22,301 nt of DNA. Source: Bordetella parapertussis. Lineage in GTDB: Bacteria; Cyanobacteriota; Cyanobacteriia; PCC-6307; Cyanobiaceae. Both the position numbers and the translations under genes were made by a program. Shown in pieces: positions 1-8,910 of the stretch (the stretch's first letter is position 1; each line of letters opens with the position of its first letter). A model generated the notes under the pieces. It was given only the letters and a program-made list of their open reading frames with translations, was not told the origin of the DNA and ran no database searches. The stretch lies in the NCBI GenBank assembly GCA_943324725.2, contig CALPMR020000015.1:1-22301 (forward strand). The letters run 5' to 3'.

Positions 1-2120
<2,120 letters not shown>

Positions 2121-2203
2121 GAAGTTTCACTGGCCAAAACAGGCTCAGCTTCTCACGGTGGGCGGTCTTCGTCCCAGTCCCGGCTCCGACCACACACCGG
2201 CGC

Positions 2204-2211
2204 GATCGCTA
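2204..2211. repeat. HIP1 palindrome GCGATCGC
   Basis: The octamer GCGATCGC lies between the divergent carB and DUF3318 starts. HIP1 is a highly iterated palindrome typical of many cyanobacterial genomes. Further copies are seen inside genes, for example near 3157 in rsfS and 4227 in the asparaginase. It is useful mainly as a taxonomic clue. Coordinates are counted by eye and may be off by one or two bases. Confidence 0.6.
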
Positions 2212-2258
2212 ATCTGAGTGAATACCCCGCTTCACGGCACACCCGGACGTCACCAGCG

Positions 2259-2894
2259 ATGAGCGAACTCCAGCGCCTGAAGGGGCTGCTTCCCCCGGAA
2301 ATGCAGAGCTGGGTGTTCGTGGAAGCCTCGGCCTCGGTTGATCCGCCCCTGATCACGCTCGAGGAAATCGGCCGCGATGAAATCGAGATCCAGGTGGATC
2401 TGGAGAAATGGGACGCCCTGGCCCTCGATCACCGCAACCTGCTCTTCTGGCATGAGGTGGGCCGGGTCCAGAACGACGCCGTGCCCCGGGATGGCTGGGA
2501 GATGGCGGCCCTGGCCATCGGCCTGGGCGGCGCCATCGGTGAACTCTGGGTGCAGGACGGCCTGCTGCTGCTGATGGCGGTGGGCCTCTCCGGCTTCGCC
2601 GGCTACCGCCTCTATCTCAAGAACAATTCCGAGAAGCGCCTGCAGGATGCGGTGCAGGCCGATGAGCGGGCGATCGATCTGGCCTGCCGCTTCGGCTACA
2701 GCCTGCCCAATGCCTACAAGAGCCTGGGCGGCGCCCTCAAGGAGCTGGTGGAGCAGACCCGTAAGAAGCGCCGCCGCGCCTTCTACGAAGACCGGCTGGA
2801 GGCCCTGCGCAAGAGTGCCGGCAAAGCCCGGGCCGAAATGGCTCAGCAACAGGGCTCCCGCCAATCCGTGAGCAGTGAGAACGTCTATGGGTGA
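2259..2894 (+). CDS. DUF3318 family membrane protein
   Basis: This is a 211-residue protein that I recognise as the cyanobacterial DUF3318 family, from the conserved central block LLFWHEVGRVQNDAVPRDGW and the overall layout. Residues 1-60 are soluble and acidic. Residues about 83-120 contain two closely spaced hydrophobic stretches (MAALAIGLGGAIGEL and LLLLMAVGLSGFAGY) that probably form one or two membrane spans. The rest is a basic, helical C-terminal tail (KKRRRAFYEDRLEALRKSAG). The family has no established function that I can name. It starts at the ATG at 2259, and its TGA overlaps the ATG of rsfS (ATGGGTGA), which suggests translational coupling in one operon. The HEVGR motif resembles a metalloprotease-like HExxx element, but no second ligand is obvious, so I do not assign catalysis. 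Confidence 0.85.
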   Translation: MSELQRLKGLLPPEMQSWVFVEASASVDPPLITLEEIGRDEIEIQVDLEKWDALALDHRNLLFWHEVGRVQNDAVPRDGWEMAALAIGLGGAIGELWVQDGLLLLMAVGLSGFAGYRLYLKNNSEKRLQDAVQADERAIDLACRFGYSLPNAYKSLGGALKELVEQTRKKRRRAFYEDRLEALRKSAGKARAEMAQQQGSRQSVSSENVYG

Positions 2895-3408
2895 TTCTGG
2901 TTTCTCGATGTCCGAATCCGCCGTGCCTGAATCCGCCCTGGTTGATCCGGAGCTCTCCGCCGCCCAGGTCCCGATCACCCGACACAGCCCCGAGCGGCTC
3001 AGAGCCGATGCCGACAGCCGCGCCCTGGCCCTGCTGGCGGCTGAAGCCTGCGATGACCGCAAGGCCGTGGACATCCGCCTGATCCGGGTCGACGAGGTGT
3101 CGTCGCTGACCGACTGGTTCGTGATCTGCAGCGGCCTCACCGATGTCCAGGTGCGGGCGATCGCCCGCTCGGTGGAAGACAGCCTGGAGCTGGAGGCCGG
3201 CCGGCTGCCGCTGCGGCGCGAAGGTCAGAGCGAAGGGCGCTGGGTGCTGCTCGATTACGGCGAGCTGATCGTGCATGTGCTCACGCCCCAGGAGCGCAGC
3301 TATTACGACCTCGAATCCTTCTGGGGACACGGGGCACAGGAGCGCTACATCAGCCCGCTGCAGCCCGGTGGCAGCGACCTGACGGCCAGCCCCGCCCAGA
3401 ACGCGTGA
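2887..3408 (+). CDS. rsfS: Ribosomal silencing factor RsfS
   Basis: RsfS binds ribosomal protein uL14 on the 50S subunit and blocks joining with the 30S subunit, so translation is lowered in poor growth conditions. The core from about residue 45 to 150 carries the family pattern: KAVDIRLIRVDEVSSLTDWF, then VICSGLTDVQVRAIARSVED, then EGRWVLLDYGELIVHVLTPQ and ERSYYDLESFWG. The N-terminus is about 40 residues longer than minimal RsfS, which is common in cyanobacteria. I chose the ATG at 2887 because it overlaps the upstream stop as ATGGGTGA. An in-frame GTG at 2875 and an ATG at 2908 are alternatives. The stop overlaps the GTG start of the next gene by four bases (GTGA), so the three genes look co-translated. 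Confidence 0.93.
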   Translation: MGDSGFSMSESAVPESALVDPELSAAQVPITRHSPERLRADADSRALALLAAEACDDRKAVDIRLIRVDEVSSLTDWFVICSGLTDVQVRAIARSVEDSLELEAGRLPLRREGQSEGRWVLLDYGELIVHVLTPQERSYYDLESFWGHGAQERYISPLQPGGSDLTASPAQNA

Positions 3409-3935
3409 ACGCCGAAGCGGCCGCCGGTGATCCGGGCCAGGTGCAGGCCTCCATACCGTGCCCGGTGCCGCCGGAGCAGCGGCCCCTGCGCGAATACGAA
3501 CAGCTGCTGCGCTCCTGGTTCTTCATCTGGCCATCGGGTCAGCCCCGCTCGCTGTTCAAGCCGTTGCTGATCAGCTGGCTGCTCGCCCTGGGGCCAACCC
3601 TGCTGGTGTCCAGCGGCAGCCTCAGCCTGCGCCACGATCCGCCGCGGCTGCTGCTGGCGGCGGCGGCGGCGGCCCTGTTGTTGCCCCTGTTTCTGCTGCT
3701 GCGCCAGTGGCTTGGCTGGAGCTATGTGCAGCGGCGGCTGGTGGCGATCGAGGTGGCCTACGAGGAATCCGGCTGGTACGACGGTCAGATCTGGCAGAAA
3801 CCGGTGGCCTGGCGCCAACAGGATCTGCTGGTGGCCACCCACCAGGTGAAGCCGGTGTTGCAGCGCCTGCAGCGGGTGATCCTGCTCACGGTCGCTCTGC
3901 TGCTGGCCGGTACGGGACTCTGCCAGGCTTTCTGA
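3405..3935 (+). CDS. CGLD27-family membrane protein
   Basis: This 176-residue protein matches the CGLD27 (Conserved in Green Lineage and Diatoms 27) family as I remember it. It has an N-terminal block PVPPEQRPLREYEQLLRSWF followed by hydrophobic segments at about residues 50-71 and 78-100, a polar YEESGWYDGQIWQKP motif, and a last hydrophobic segment near the C-terminus (VILLTVALLLAGTGLC). The YEESGWYDGQ block is the best family hallmark. The plant homologue is chloroplast-targeted. The cyanobacterial protein is probably in the thylakoid or plasma membrane, but its exact role is not established to my knowledge. The start is a GTG overlapping the rsfS stop (GTGA). It is probably the third gene of the DUF3318-rsfS operon. 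Confidence 0.85.
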   Translation: MNAEAAAGDPGQVQASIPCPVPPEQRPLREYEQLLRSWFFIWPSGQPRSLFKPLLISWLLALGPTLLVSSGSLSLRHDPPRLLLAAAAAALLLPLFLLLRQWLGWSYVQRRLVAIEVAYEESGWYDGQIWQKPVAWRQQDLLVATHQVKPVLQRLQRVILLTVALLLAGTGLCQAF

Positions 3936-3965
3936 GCCCGAACGGCGCCAGCTCCCGATTCCGCC

Positions 3966-4940
3966 ATGGCCCAGACGACCTCCAGCTTCCCCGGCTCCGG
4001 CCGACTGGTGATTCCACCGCTGGAGGTGAGGCTCCTGCGCAATGGCATCGTCGAATCCCAGCACCGGGTGCATGCGGTGGTCTGCGACCAGCGCGGCCGC
4101 GTGCTGATGCGCTCCGGTGACGCCCAGCAGCTCAGCTTCATCCGCTCGGCGCTCAAGCCGTTCCAGGCCACGGTGTTCGTCAACAGTGGCGCCATGGAGA
4201 GGGGCGGCTGTGGTGATCGCGGCCTGGCGATCGCCTGTGCCTCCCACGCCGGTACCGCCGCCCATGCCCGCGAGGCCTTCCGCCTGCTCTGGGGGGCGGA
4301 ACTGGACGCGGAGCGGCTGCAGTGTCCGATCCCCCCAGGCGGCCACAGCCCGCTGGAGCACAACTGCTCGGGCAAGCACGCCGCCTTTCTGGCCAGCTGC
4401 CGTCAGCTGCACTGGCCGCTGGAGAGCTATCTGCAAGTCGCTCACCCCCTGCAGCAGGAGGTGATCAAGCGGGTGGGAGAACTGCTGGGGCTGCCGGCGG
4501 CGGAGCTGGTCAGCGCCCGCGACGACTGCGGTGCCCCGACACTGCAGCTGCAGCTGGCCCAGATGGCGCTGCTGTACGCCCACCTGGGCGCCAGCGCCCA
4601 GCCGGATCTCGAACAGATCAGCCGGGCGATGCTGGCCCATCCGGCCCTGATCGCCGGCTCGGGGCGCTTTGACACCGAGCTGATGCGCCTCGGCCATGGC
4701 CAGGTGCTCAGCAAGGGTGGAGCCGAAGGCATTCAGTGCCTCAGCCGCATCGGTGAAGGCCTGGGGGTGGCGATCAAGGTGGAGGACGGTGCCAGCCGTG
4801 CCAAGCACGCTGTGGCCCTGCATCTGCTCGAGCAGCTGGACTGGCTCACCCCCGCCAGCCTCGAGGAGCTGCGAGCGCACCATCTCAGGCCCGCCGACCA
4901 TCTGCGCCTCGATGTGATCGGTGAACTGCGCTTCACCTGA
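3966..4940 (+). CDS. Asparaginase II family protein (L-asparaginase)
   Basis: This 324-residue protein belongs to the asparaginase II family (Pfam Asparaginase_II type), which is predicted to hydrolyse L-asparagine to aspartate and ammonia. This family is unrelated to the E. coli AnsA/AnsB fold. Conserved blocks in order are SALKPFQA near the N-terminus, ASHAGT, HNCSGKHAAFLASC, DDCGAPT, SGRFDTELM, SKGGAEGIQ and VEDGASRAKH. All the expected Ser/Thr/Lys/Asp-rich catalytic-type motifs are present and the length is normal, so the gene looks intact. It begins at an ATG 30 bp after the CGLD27 stop and may be part of the same transcript. No signal peptide is seen, so a cytosolic location is likely. 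A G/C-only hairpin follows at 4955-4974. Confidence 0.92.
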   Translation: MAQTTSSFPGSGRLVIPPLEVRLLRNGIVESQHRVHAVVCDQRGRVLMRSGDAQQLSFIRSALKPFQATVFVNSGAMERGGCGDRGLAIACASHAGTAAHAREAFRLLWGAELDAERLQCPIPPGGHSPLEHNCSGKHAAFLASCRQLHWPLESYLQVAHPLQQEVIKRVGELLGLPAAELVSARDDCGAPTLQLQLAQMALLYAHLGASAQPDLEQISRAMLAHPALIAGSGRFDTELMRLGHGQVLSKGGAEGIQCLSRIGEGLGVAIKVEDGASRAKHAVALHLLEQLDWLTPASLEELRAHHLRPADHLRLDVIGELRFT

Positions 4941-4954
4941 GACGACGCGGGTAG

Positions 4955-4974
4955 CCCCCCCGCCAAGGGGGGGG
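4955..4974. other. C7/G8 hairpin between asparaginase and tRNA-fMet
   Basis: Seven C residues, a five-base loop (GCCAA) and eight G residues could form a very stable stem 15 bp after the asparaginase stop. It has no following T tract, so it is not a canonical intrinsic terminator. It could stall transcription, protect the mRNA 3' end, or be a processing signal upstream of the tRNA. Confidence 0.5.
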
Positions 4975-5005
4975 TGAAGGCCGGCTGGTCCAGTAAGCAG
5001 GTCGA

Positions 5006-5082
<77 letters not shown>

Positions 5083-5116
5083 ACTCCAAAGCCTCTCAAT
5101 TCTGAGAGTCGCAGGC

Positions 5117-5146
5117 AACCCTCAGGTGAACAACCTGGGGGTTTTC
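5117..5146 (+). terminator. Intrinsic terminator after tRNA-fMet
   Basis: The sequence AACCCTCAGGT-GAACA-ACCTGGGGGTTTT forms a stem of about nine base pairs (CCCTCAGGT with ACCTGGGGG, one T/G mismatch) followed by TTTT. It sits 35 bp after the tRNA. The A-rich left flank is too short for a good T tract on the other strand, so I assign it to the plus strand. It also insulates against the converging arsJ transcript. Confidence 0.8.
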
Positions 5147-5270
5147 TGTTGCTGGCCAGCGGCGGACTGGGCTGATCCAGGCGCCGGATCAGGGCCAGTC
5201 CAAGCCGGCGATGCCGATATGGATGTGGACGCTGCTCCAGCGTCGCGAGCGTGAGTCGCCACCGTGCGGC

Positions 5271-6680
5271 TCAGCCGCCCGCTGGCTGGCTGCTGCTGCT
5301 GTCCAGGTGCCTGGCTGGGGCCGGCAACTGGGTGCTCACCAGAGCGGCGGCGGCCACCAGCAGCGCCGAGGTCCAGAGGCAGGCCTGCAGGCCGCCCAAC
5401 AGGAACATGCCACCCGAGAGCAAGGTGCCCACAAGCCGGCCGGCGGCATTGGCCATGTAATAGAAGCCGACGTTGAGGCTCACCGATTCGGCATCGGTGT
5501 AGGCCAGGATCATGTAACTGTGAATCGAGGAATTGATGGCGAACACCACCCCGAACACCGCCAGACCCCCCACCACCGCCACACCGGGCTGGGCCACCTG
5601 ACGCCAGAGCGCCAGGGCGATCAGGGCGGGGATGGCGGTGAGCACGGCGCTCCAGAATTGCACCGCCGCCACACCGGGCGGAGCGCTCTGGCCCCAGGCG
5701 CGCCGCAATGCCGGCGCTGAGGCCTGCACGATGCCGTAGCCGATCACCCACAGGCCCAGGGCGCCGCCCACCTCCCAGAACCTCCAGCCCAGGGCGGCCT
5801 CGAGAAACACCGGCAGGGCCACCACGAACCAGACATCGCGGGCGCCGAACAGAAAGAAGCGCGCCAGCGACAAGACATTGATGCCGCGGCTCCTGGTGAA
5901 CAGGGCGCTGAAGGAGGGTTTCTGTTTCATGCGGCCCATGTCGGCGGGCAGCACCAGGGTGCAGCAGAAGGCCAACAGCAGGCCGGCGGCCATCAACGCC
6001 ACGGCGGCGTTGAAGCCGATCGTGGCCAGCAGCACACCACCGAGGAAGAAGCCCACCCCCTTGAGGGCGTTCTTGGAGCCGGTGAGCATCGCCACCCAGC
6101 GGAACAATTGCTGTTCGCCCTGCTGGTGGTTGGCCGGCGTTTCCGGCACCACGGTTTTGATGGCGCTTTTGGCGCTCATCTTGTTGAGGTCCTTGGCGAT
6201 GCCGCTGATCGCCTGGGCCGCCATCACGTAGGCCACGCTCCACCACTTCGGCCAGGAATCGGCCACGGGGATCAGCATCAACAGGGCCGCCACCTGCAGC
6301 AACGTGCCCGTCCAGAGCGTGAGCCGCAGCCCGAAGCGCCCCCCGAGCCAGCCGCCGTAGAGATTGGTGAGGATGCCGAAGAATTCGTAGAACAGAAACA
6401 GCAGGGCTATTTCGAGGGTGCTGTAGCCGAGTGCATGAAAGTGGAACACCACCAGCATCCGCAACGCCCCATCGGTGAGGGTGAAGGCCCAGTAGTTGGC
6501 CGTGACGATGGCGTACTGCTGCAGGGCGGAGAGCGTTCGGCGCGCTGGCTGTGCCCCTGGTGCCTGATCAGGATGGCCTGGATCTGAACTGCCTTGGGCT
6601 GCAGTGATTTGATCTGAATGGTCTTGATCTGAGTGGCCTTGATCTGAATGGCTTGGATGAAACCCGTGTTCTGCAGGCAT
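5271..6680 (-). CDS. arsJ: ArsJ, organoarsenical efflux MFS transporter
   Basis: ArsJ is a major-facilitator-type exporter of 1-arseno-3-phosphoglycerate, the unstable product formed when GAPDH uses arsenate instead of phosphate. The diagnostic core begins around residue 50 with LSALQQYAIVTANYWAFTLT followed by DGALRMLVVFHFHALGYS, and continues through about 11-12 hydrophobic helices, including the conserved block SGIAKDLNKMSAKSAIKTVV. The gene starts 9 bp after the GAPDH stop, so the two are one operon. The first about 48 residues are unusual: they are His/Ser/Asp/Gln-rich (SHSDQGHSDQDHSDQ), encoded by about seven 15-bp tandem units, and precede the point where I would expect ArsJ to begin. 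A shorter start inside the array is not excluded, but no ATG lies close to the core, and the ATG at 6680 has good spacing to the upstream gene. Confidence 0.93.
   Translation of the reverse strand: MPAEHGFHPSHSDQGHSDQDHSDQITAAQGSSDPGHPDQAPGAQPARRTLSALQQYAIVTANYWAFTLTDGALRMLVVFHFHALGYSTLEIALLFLFYEFFGILTNLYGGWLGGRFGLRLTLWTGTLLQVAALLMLIPVADSWPKWWSVAYVMAAQAISGIAKDLNKMSAKSAIKTVVPETPANHQQGEQQLFRWVAMLTGSKNALKGVGFFLGGVLLATIGFNAAVALMAAGLLLAFCCTLVLPADMGRMKQKPSFSALFTRSRGINVLSLARFFLFGARDVWFVVALPVFLEAALGWRFWEVGGALGLWVIGYGIVQASAPALRRAWGQSAPPGVAAVQFWSAVLTAIPALIALALWRQVAQPGVAVVGGLAVFGVVFAINSSIHSYMILAYTDAESVSLNVGFYYMANAAGRLVGTLLSGGMFLLGGLQACLWTSALLVAAAALVSTQLPAPARHLDSSSSQPAGG
6557..6661. repeat. 15-bp tandem repeat array inside the arsJ 5' end
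   Basis: Seven consecutive 15-base units can be laid out without gaps, including AATGGTCTTGATCTG (6617), AGTGGCCTTGATCTG (6632) and AATGGCTTGGATGAA (6647), with more diverged units upstream of them (6557, 6572, 6587, 6602). The conserved part is TTGATCTG. The array encodes the polar N-terminal extension of ArsJ. In the alternative minus frame it reads as a five-residue period of the kind xQIKx. Confidence 0.85.
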
Positions 6681-6689
6681 CGTGCTGCC

Positions 6690-7739
6690 TCAGCGCTCCT
6701 CAAGCAGAGCCACGTGGCTCACCAGATCCGCCAGGCGGCAGCTGTAGCCCCACTCGTTGTCGTACCAGGCATAGACCTTGAGCTGGGTGCCGTTGATCAC
6801 CATCGTCGAGAGGCCATCGACGATGGCGCTGCGAGCGTCGTTGACGTAGTCCACCGACACCAGCGGCCGGGTTTCGTAGCCGAGGATTCCTGCCAGGTCG
6901 CCGTTGGCGGCGGCTTCAAAGGCGCCATTCACCTCTTCGACGCTGACCCTGCGCTCCAGTTCGAACACCGCATCGGTGAGCGAGGCGTTCAGCAGCGGCA
7001 CCCGCACGGCATGGCCATTCAGCTTGCCTTGCAGCTCCGGGAAGATCAGGCCGATCGCCCTGGCCGAGCCGGTGCTGGTGGGGATCAGGCTCTGCAGGCA
7101 GGAGCGGGAGCGGCGCAGGTCGGATTTCAAGGCATCCACCACCACCTGGGTGTTGGTGACGTCGTGGAGCGTCGTGATCGCGCCGTGGCGAATGCCAAAG
7201 CTTTCGTGCACCACCTTGACCACCGGCGCCAGGCAATTGGTGGTGCAGGAGGCAGCCGTCAGCAGCCGGTGGCGATCGGGGTCATAGAGCTGGTGGTTGA
7301 TGCCGAAGACCACATTCAGAGCCTCCTCGCCGGCAATCTGTCCCTGCACCGGGCAGGCCACGATCACGCGCCGCAGGCCCACACGGTCGAAGTAGGGCTG
7401 CAGGGTTGATGGGGTCTTGAACTTGCCGCTGCATTCGAGCACCATCTCCACACCGGCCTGGCGCCAGGGCACGGCGGTGGGGTCCGTCTCCTGGCTGTAG
7501 CTGATGGGCGTGCTGCCGACAGAAAAGCCACGGTTGTCGGCCTGAACCGCCTGTTGCCAGCGGCCATGCACGGAATCGAAGGCCAGCAGATGGGCGGCGG
7601 TGGCGGCATCACCGCCGGGGTCATTGACGTGAACCAGTTCGTAGCCCCCGGCTGCCGCGGAGCGGTTGCCCGGCCGCTCCCAGAGCGCTCGGAACACCAG
7701 GCGGCCGATGCGCCCAAAGCCGTTGATGCCGATCTTCAT
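6690..7739 (-). CDS. ArsJ-associated glyceraldehyde-3-phosphate dehydrogenase
   Basis: This 349-residue enzyme is of the GAPDH family. In ars operons, a dedicated copy next to arsJ adds arsenate to glyceraldehyde-3-phosphate and gives 1-arseno-3-phosphoglycerate for export. The N-terminal NAD-binding fingerprint is [20 protein letters not shown]. The active-site block SCTTNC places the catalytic Cys at about 165, and the partner His is at about 192 in [10 protein letters not shown]. The C-terminal [18 protein letters not shown] is also canonical. I start at the ATG at 7739, because [12 protein letters not shown] is the normal N-terminus; an in-frame start at 7775 would add 12 unlikely residues and overlap the arsR control region. 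It is divergent from arsR and is the first gene of the arsJ operon. Catalytic residues are intact, so it should also have ordinary GAPDH chemistry. Confidence 0.93.
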   Translation of the reverse strand: MKIGINGFGRIGRLVFRALWERPGNRSAAAGGYELVHVNDPGGDAATAAHLLAFDSVHGRWQQAVQADNRGFSVGSTPISYSQETDPTAVPWRQAGVEMVLECSGKFKTPSTLQPYFDRVGLRRVIVACPVQGQIAGEEALNVVFGINHQLYDPDRHRLLTAASCTTNCLAPVVKVVHESFGIRHGAITTLHDVTNTQVVVDALKSDLRRSRSCLQSLIPTSTGSARAIGLIFPELQGKLNGHAVRVPLLNASLTDAVFELERRVSVEEVNGAFEAAANGDLAGILGYETRPLVSVDYVNDARSAIVDGLSTMVINGTQLKVYAWYDNEWGYSCRLADLVSHVALLEER

Positions 7740-7780
7740 TGCAGGATGGCCGAGGCCGCCGCATCGCCGACTCAAAATAG

Positions 7781-7796
7781 ATCAATGAGAGTTGAT
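7781..7796. promoter_or_regulatory. Candidate ArsR operator between gap and arsR
   Basis: ATCAA-TGAGAG-TTGAT is a perfect 5-bp inverted repeat with a six-base spacer. It contains the arsR ATG (7785-7787) and lies in the 45-bp space between the divergent GAPDH and arsR starts. A related half-site pair follows (TTGATGGATCAA, 7792-7803). ArsR-family repressors bind short inverted repeats near their own promoter, so this is a reasonable operator controlling both directions. The role is inferred from position and symmetry only. Confidence 0.55.
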
Positions 7797-8138
7797 GGAT
7801 CAACCGCCCTGACCGGCGGTGGTGTTCTGGAGCACCGACTGCAACGTGACCAGGCCCGCGCCTTGCTCAAGGCCCTCGCCGATCCCCTGCGCCTACGGGT
7901 GATCGAGGCCCTCAGCGGCGGCGAGCGCTGCGTCTGCGAGCTCACCGATCTGCTGGGCCTGGCCCAGTCGAAGCTCTCCTTTCATCTCAAGGTGATGAAG
8001 GAGGCCGGCCTGCTGGAGGCCCGCGAGGAGGGCCGCTGGACTTACTACCGCCTGCGGGCTGAGGCGATCGGCGAGCTGCAGAGCTGGCTGGGGGACCTGG
8101 CCGCCGGCTGCGGCAGGCCCGCCTCGCCCTGTGGCTGA
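7785..8138 (+). CDS. arsR: ArsR/SmtB-family metalloregulator
   Basis: This 117-residue winged-helix repressor is expected to release DNA when it binds As(III) or Sb(III). The family core is LLKALADPLRLRVIEALSGG, then the metal-box motif ERCVCELTDLLGLAQSKLSF, then HLKVMKEAGLLEAREEGRWT and the wing YYRL. Cys49 and Cys51 in CVCEL correspond to the thiolates of the classical ELCVCDL site. Extra cysteines at about 109 and 116 near the C-terminus may complete a trigonal site. The recognition helix is at SKLSFHL (about 62-68). I use the ATG at 7785, which leaves about 20 residues before the first core helix. The gene is divergent from the GAPDH-arsJ operon, so arsenic specificity is well supported. 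Confidence 0.93.
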   Translation: MRVDGSTALTGGGVLEHRLQRDQARALLKALADPLRLRVIEALSGGERCVCELTDLLGLAQSKLSFHLKVMKEAGLLEAREEGRWTYYRLRAEAIGELQSWLGDLAAGCGRPASPCG

Positions 8139-8210
8139 TCGGGGCCTGCCTGAGCAGCGGTTGAGCCGGAACTGCCGATAGCGTGCCGCCAGCCAAATCG
8201 CCCCGACGCC

Positions 8211-8630
8211 GTGGATGCCGCCAGCCTCAAGGACCTGTTCACCAAGCCCTACGGCGCGCCGGCACCGACTGAGGCCCAGTGGCGGGCGGCCTATGCCGAG
8301 GATGTGCACTTTCAGGACCCCACCCAGGAGCACAGTGGTCTGGCGGCCTACATCAAGGCCCAGGAGGGTCTGCTGCAGCGCTGCGATGGCGTCTATCTGA
8401 CGCCGGCGGCAATCGCGATCGAAGGCAGGACAGCCTTTGTGGAGTGGGAGATGGGCATGAAGATCAAGGGTCTGCTGTTCATCTATCCGGGCACGACTCG
8501 CCTGAAGTTCAACGAGGACGGCAAGATCAGCGACCATCGCGACTATTTCGATTTCGTCGGCCCCACCTTTGCGCCCGTGCCGGTGGTGGGTGGATTCGTG
8601 CGCTGGCTCTACGGCCGCTTCGTGGGCTGA
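8211..8630 (+). CDS. NTF2/SnoaL-like fold protein
   Basis: This 139-residue small protein has the layout of the NTF2-like/SnoaL superfamily. There is an N-terminal helix (LKDLFTKPYGAPAPTEAQWR), a YAEDVHFQDPTQEHSGLAAY block, a strand with a TAFVEWEMGMKIKGLLFIYP core, and then KISDHRDYFDFVGPTFAPVP. The DVHFQDP and HRDYFDF motifs are common to SnoaL-like proteins of the steroid-delta-isomerase type. The start is a GTG at 8211 with no strong Shine-Dalgarno sequence. It is 72 bp after arsR, on the same strand, and may share its transcript. The substrate is unknown and a link to arsenic is not shown by the sequence. Confidence 0.8.
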   Translation: MDAASLKDLFTKPYGAPAPTEAQWRAAYAEDVHFQDPTQEHSGLAAYIKAQEGLLQRCDGVYLTPAAIAIEGRTAFVEWEMGMKIKGLLFIYPGTTRLKFNEDGKISDHRDYFDFVGPTFAPVPVVGGFVRWLYGRFVG

Positions 8631-8661
8631 GTGGCGTCTACCGTTGAAGCTCAATTCAAGC

Positions 8662-8910
8662 TCAGTTGAAGCACAGCTTGCCTTTCGCCTTGTCGCAACG
8701 GGCCGAGCGTTCGCGTATGCCGGTGGTTTCGTTGTCGTCCAGCCGGGATGCGGCCATGGCGCCGTTCCCAGGCCCGGATGTCGCCGCCGCTTCGATCAGG
8801 GGGATTGGCTGGATCAGGCTGGGGATGGCTGCAGATCCGGCGATGCAGGCGCAAGCCAGATCACGCTCAGCGCTTAGGGTTGCAGACATCGATGAGGTAA
8901 TCGTTTGCAT
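8662..8910 (-). CDS. Possible small hypothetical protein
   Basis: This 82-codon minus-strand frame (or 75 codons from an ATG at 8889) has no recognised family. It ends in RSARCDKAKGKLCFN, a polar tail with two cysteines, and has a moderately hydrophobic middle (CIAGSAAIPSLIQPIPLIEA). It occupies the otherwise empty 8631-8904 gap. The longer start would overlap, head to head, with the phosphotransferase TTG start at 8905, which is implausible for both, so one of the two starts is wrong or this frame is not real. I cannot name a function. Confidence 0.3.
   Translation of the reverse strand: MQTITSSMSATLSAERDLACACIAGSAAIPSLIQPIPLIEAAATSGPGNGAMAASRLDDNETTGIRERSARCDKAKGKLCFN

Noticed and set aside
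2251..2894. HEVGR in the DUF3318 protein as a zinc-protease HExxH motif
   Set aside because: The second His is absent (HEVGR), and no additional metal ligand pattern is visible.
4955..4974. Intrinsic terminator for the asparaginase gene
   Set aside because: The stem is strong but no T tract follows, so it is kept only as a hairpin.
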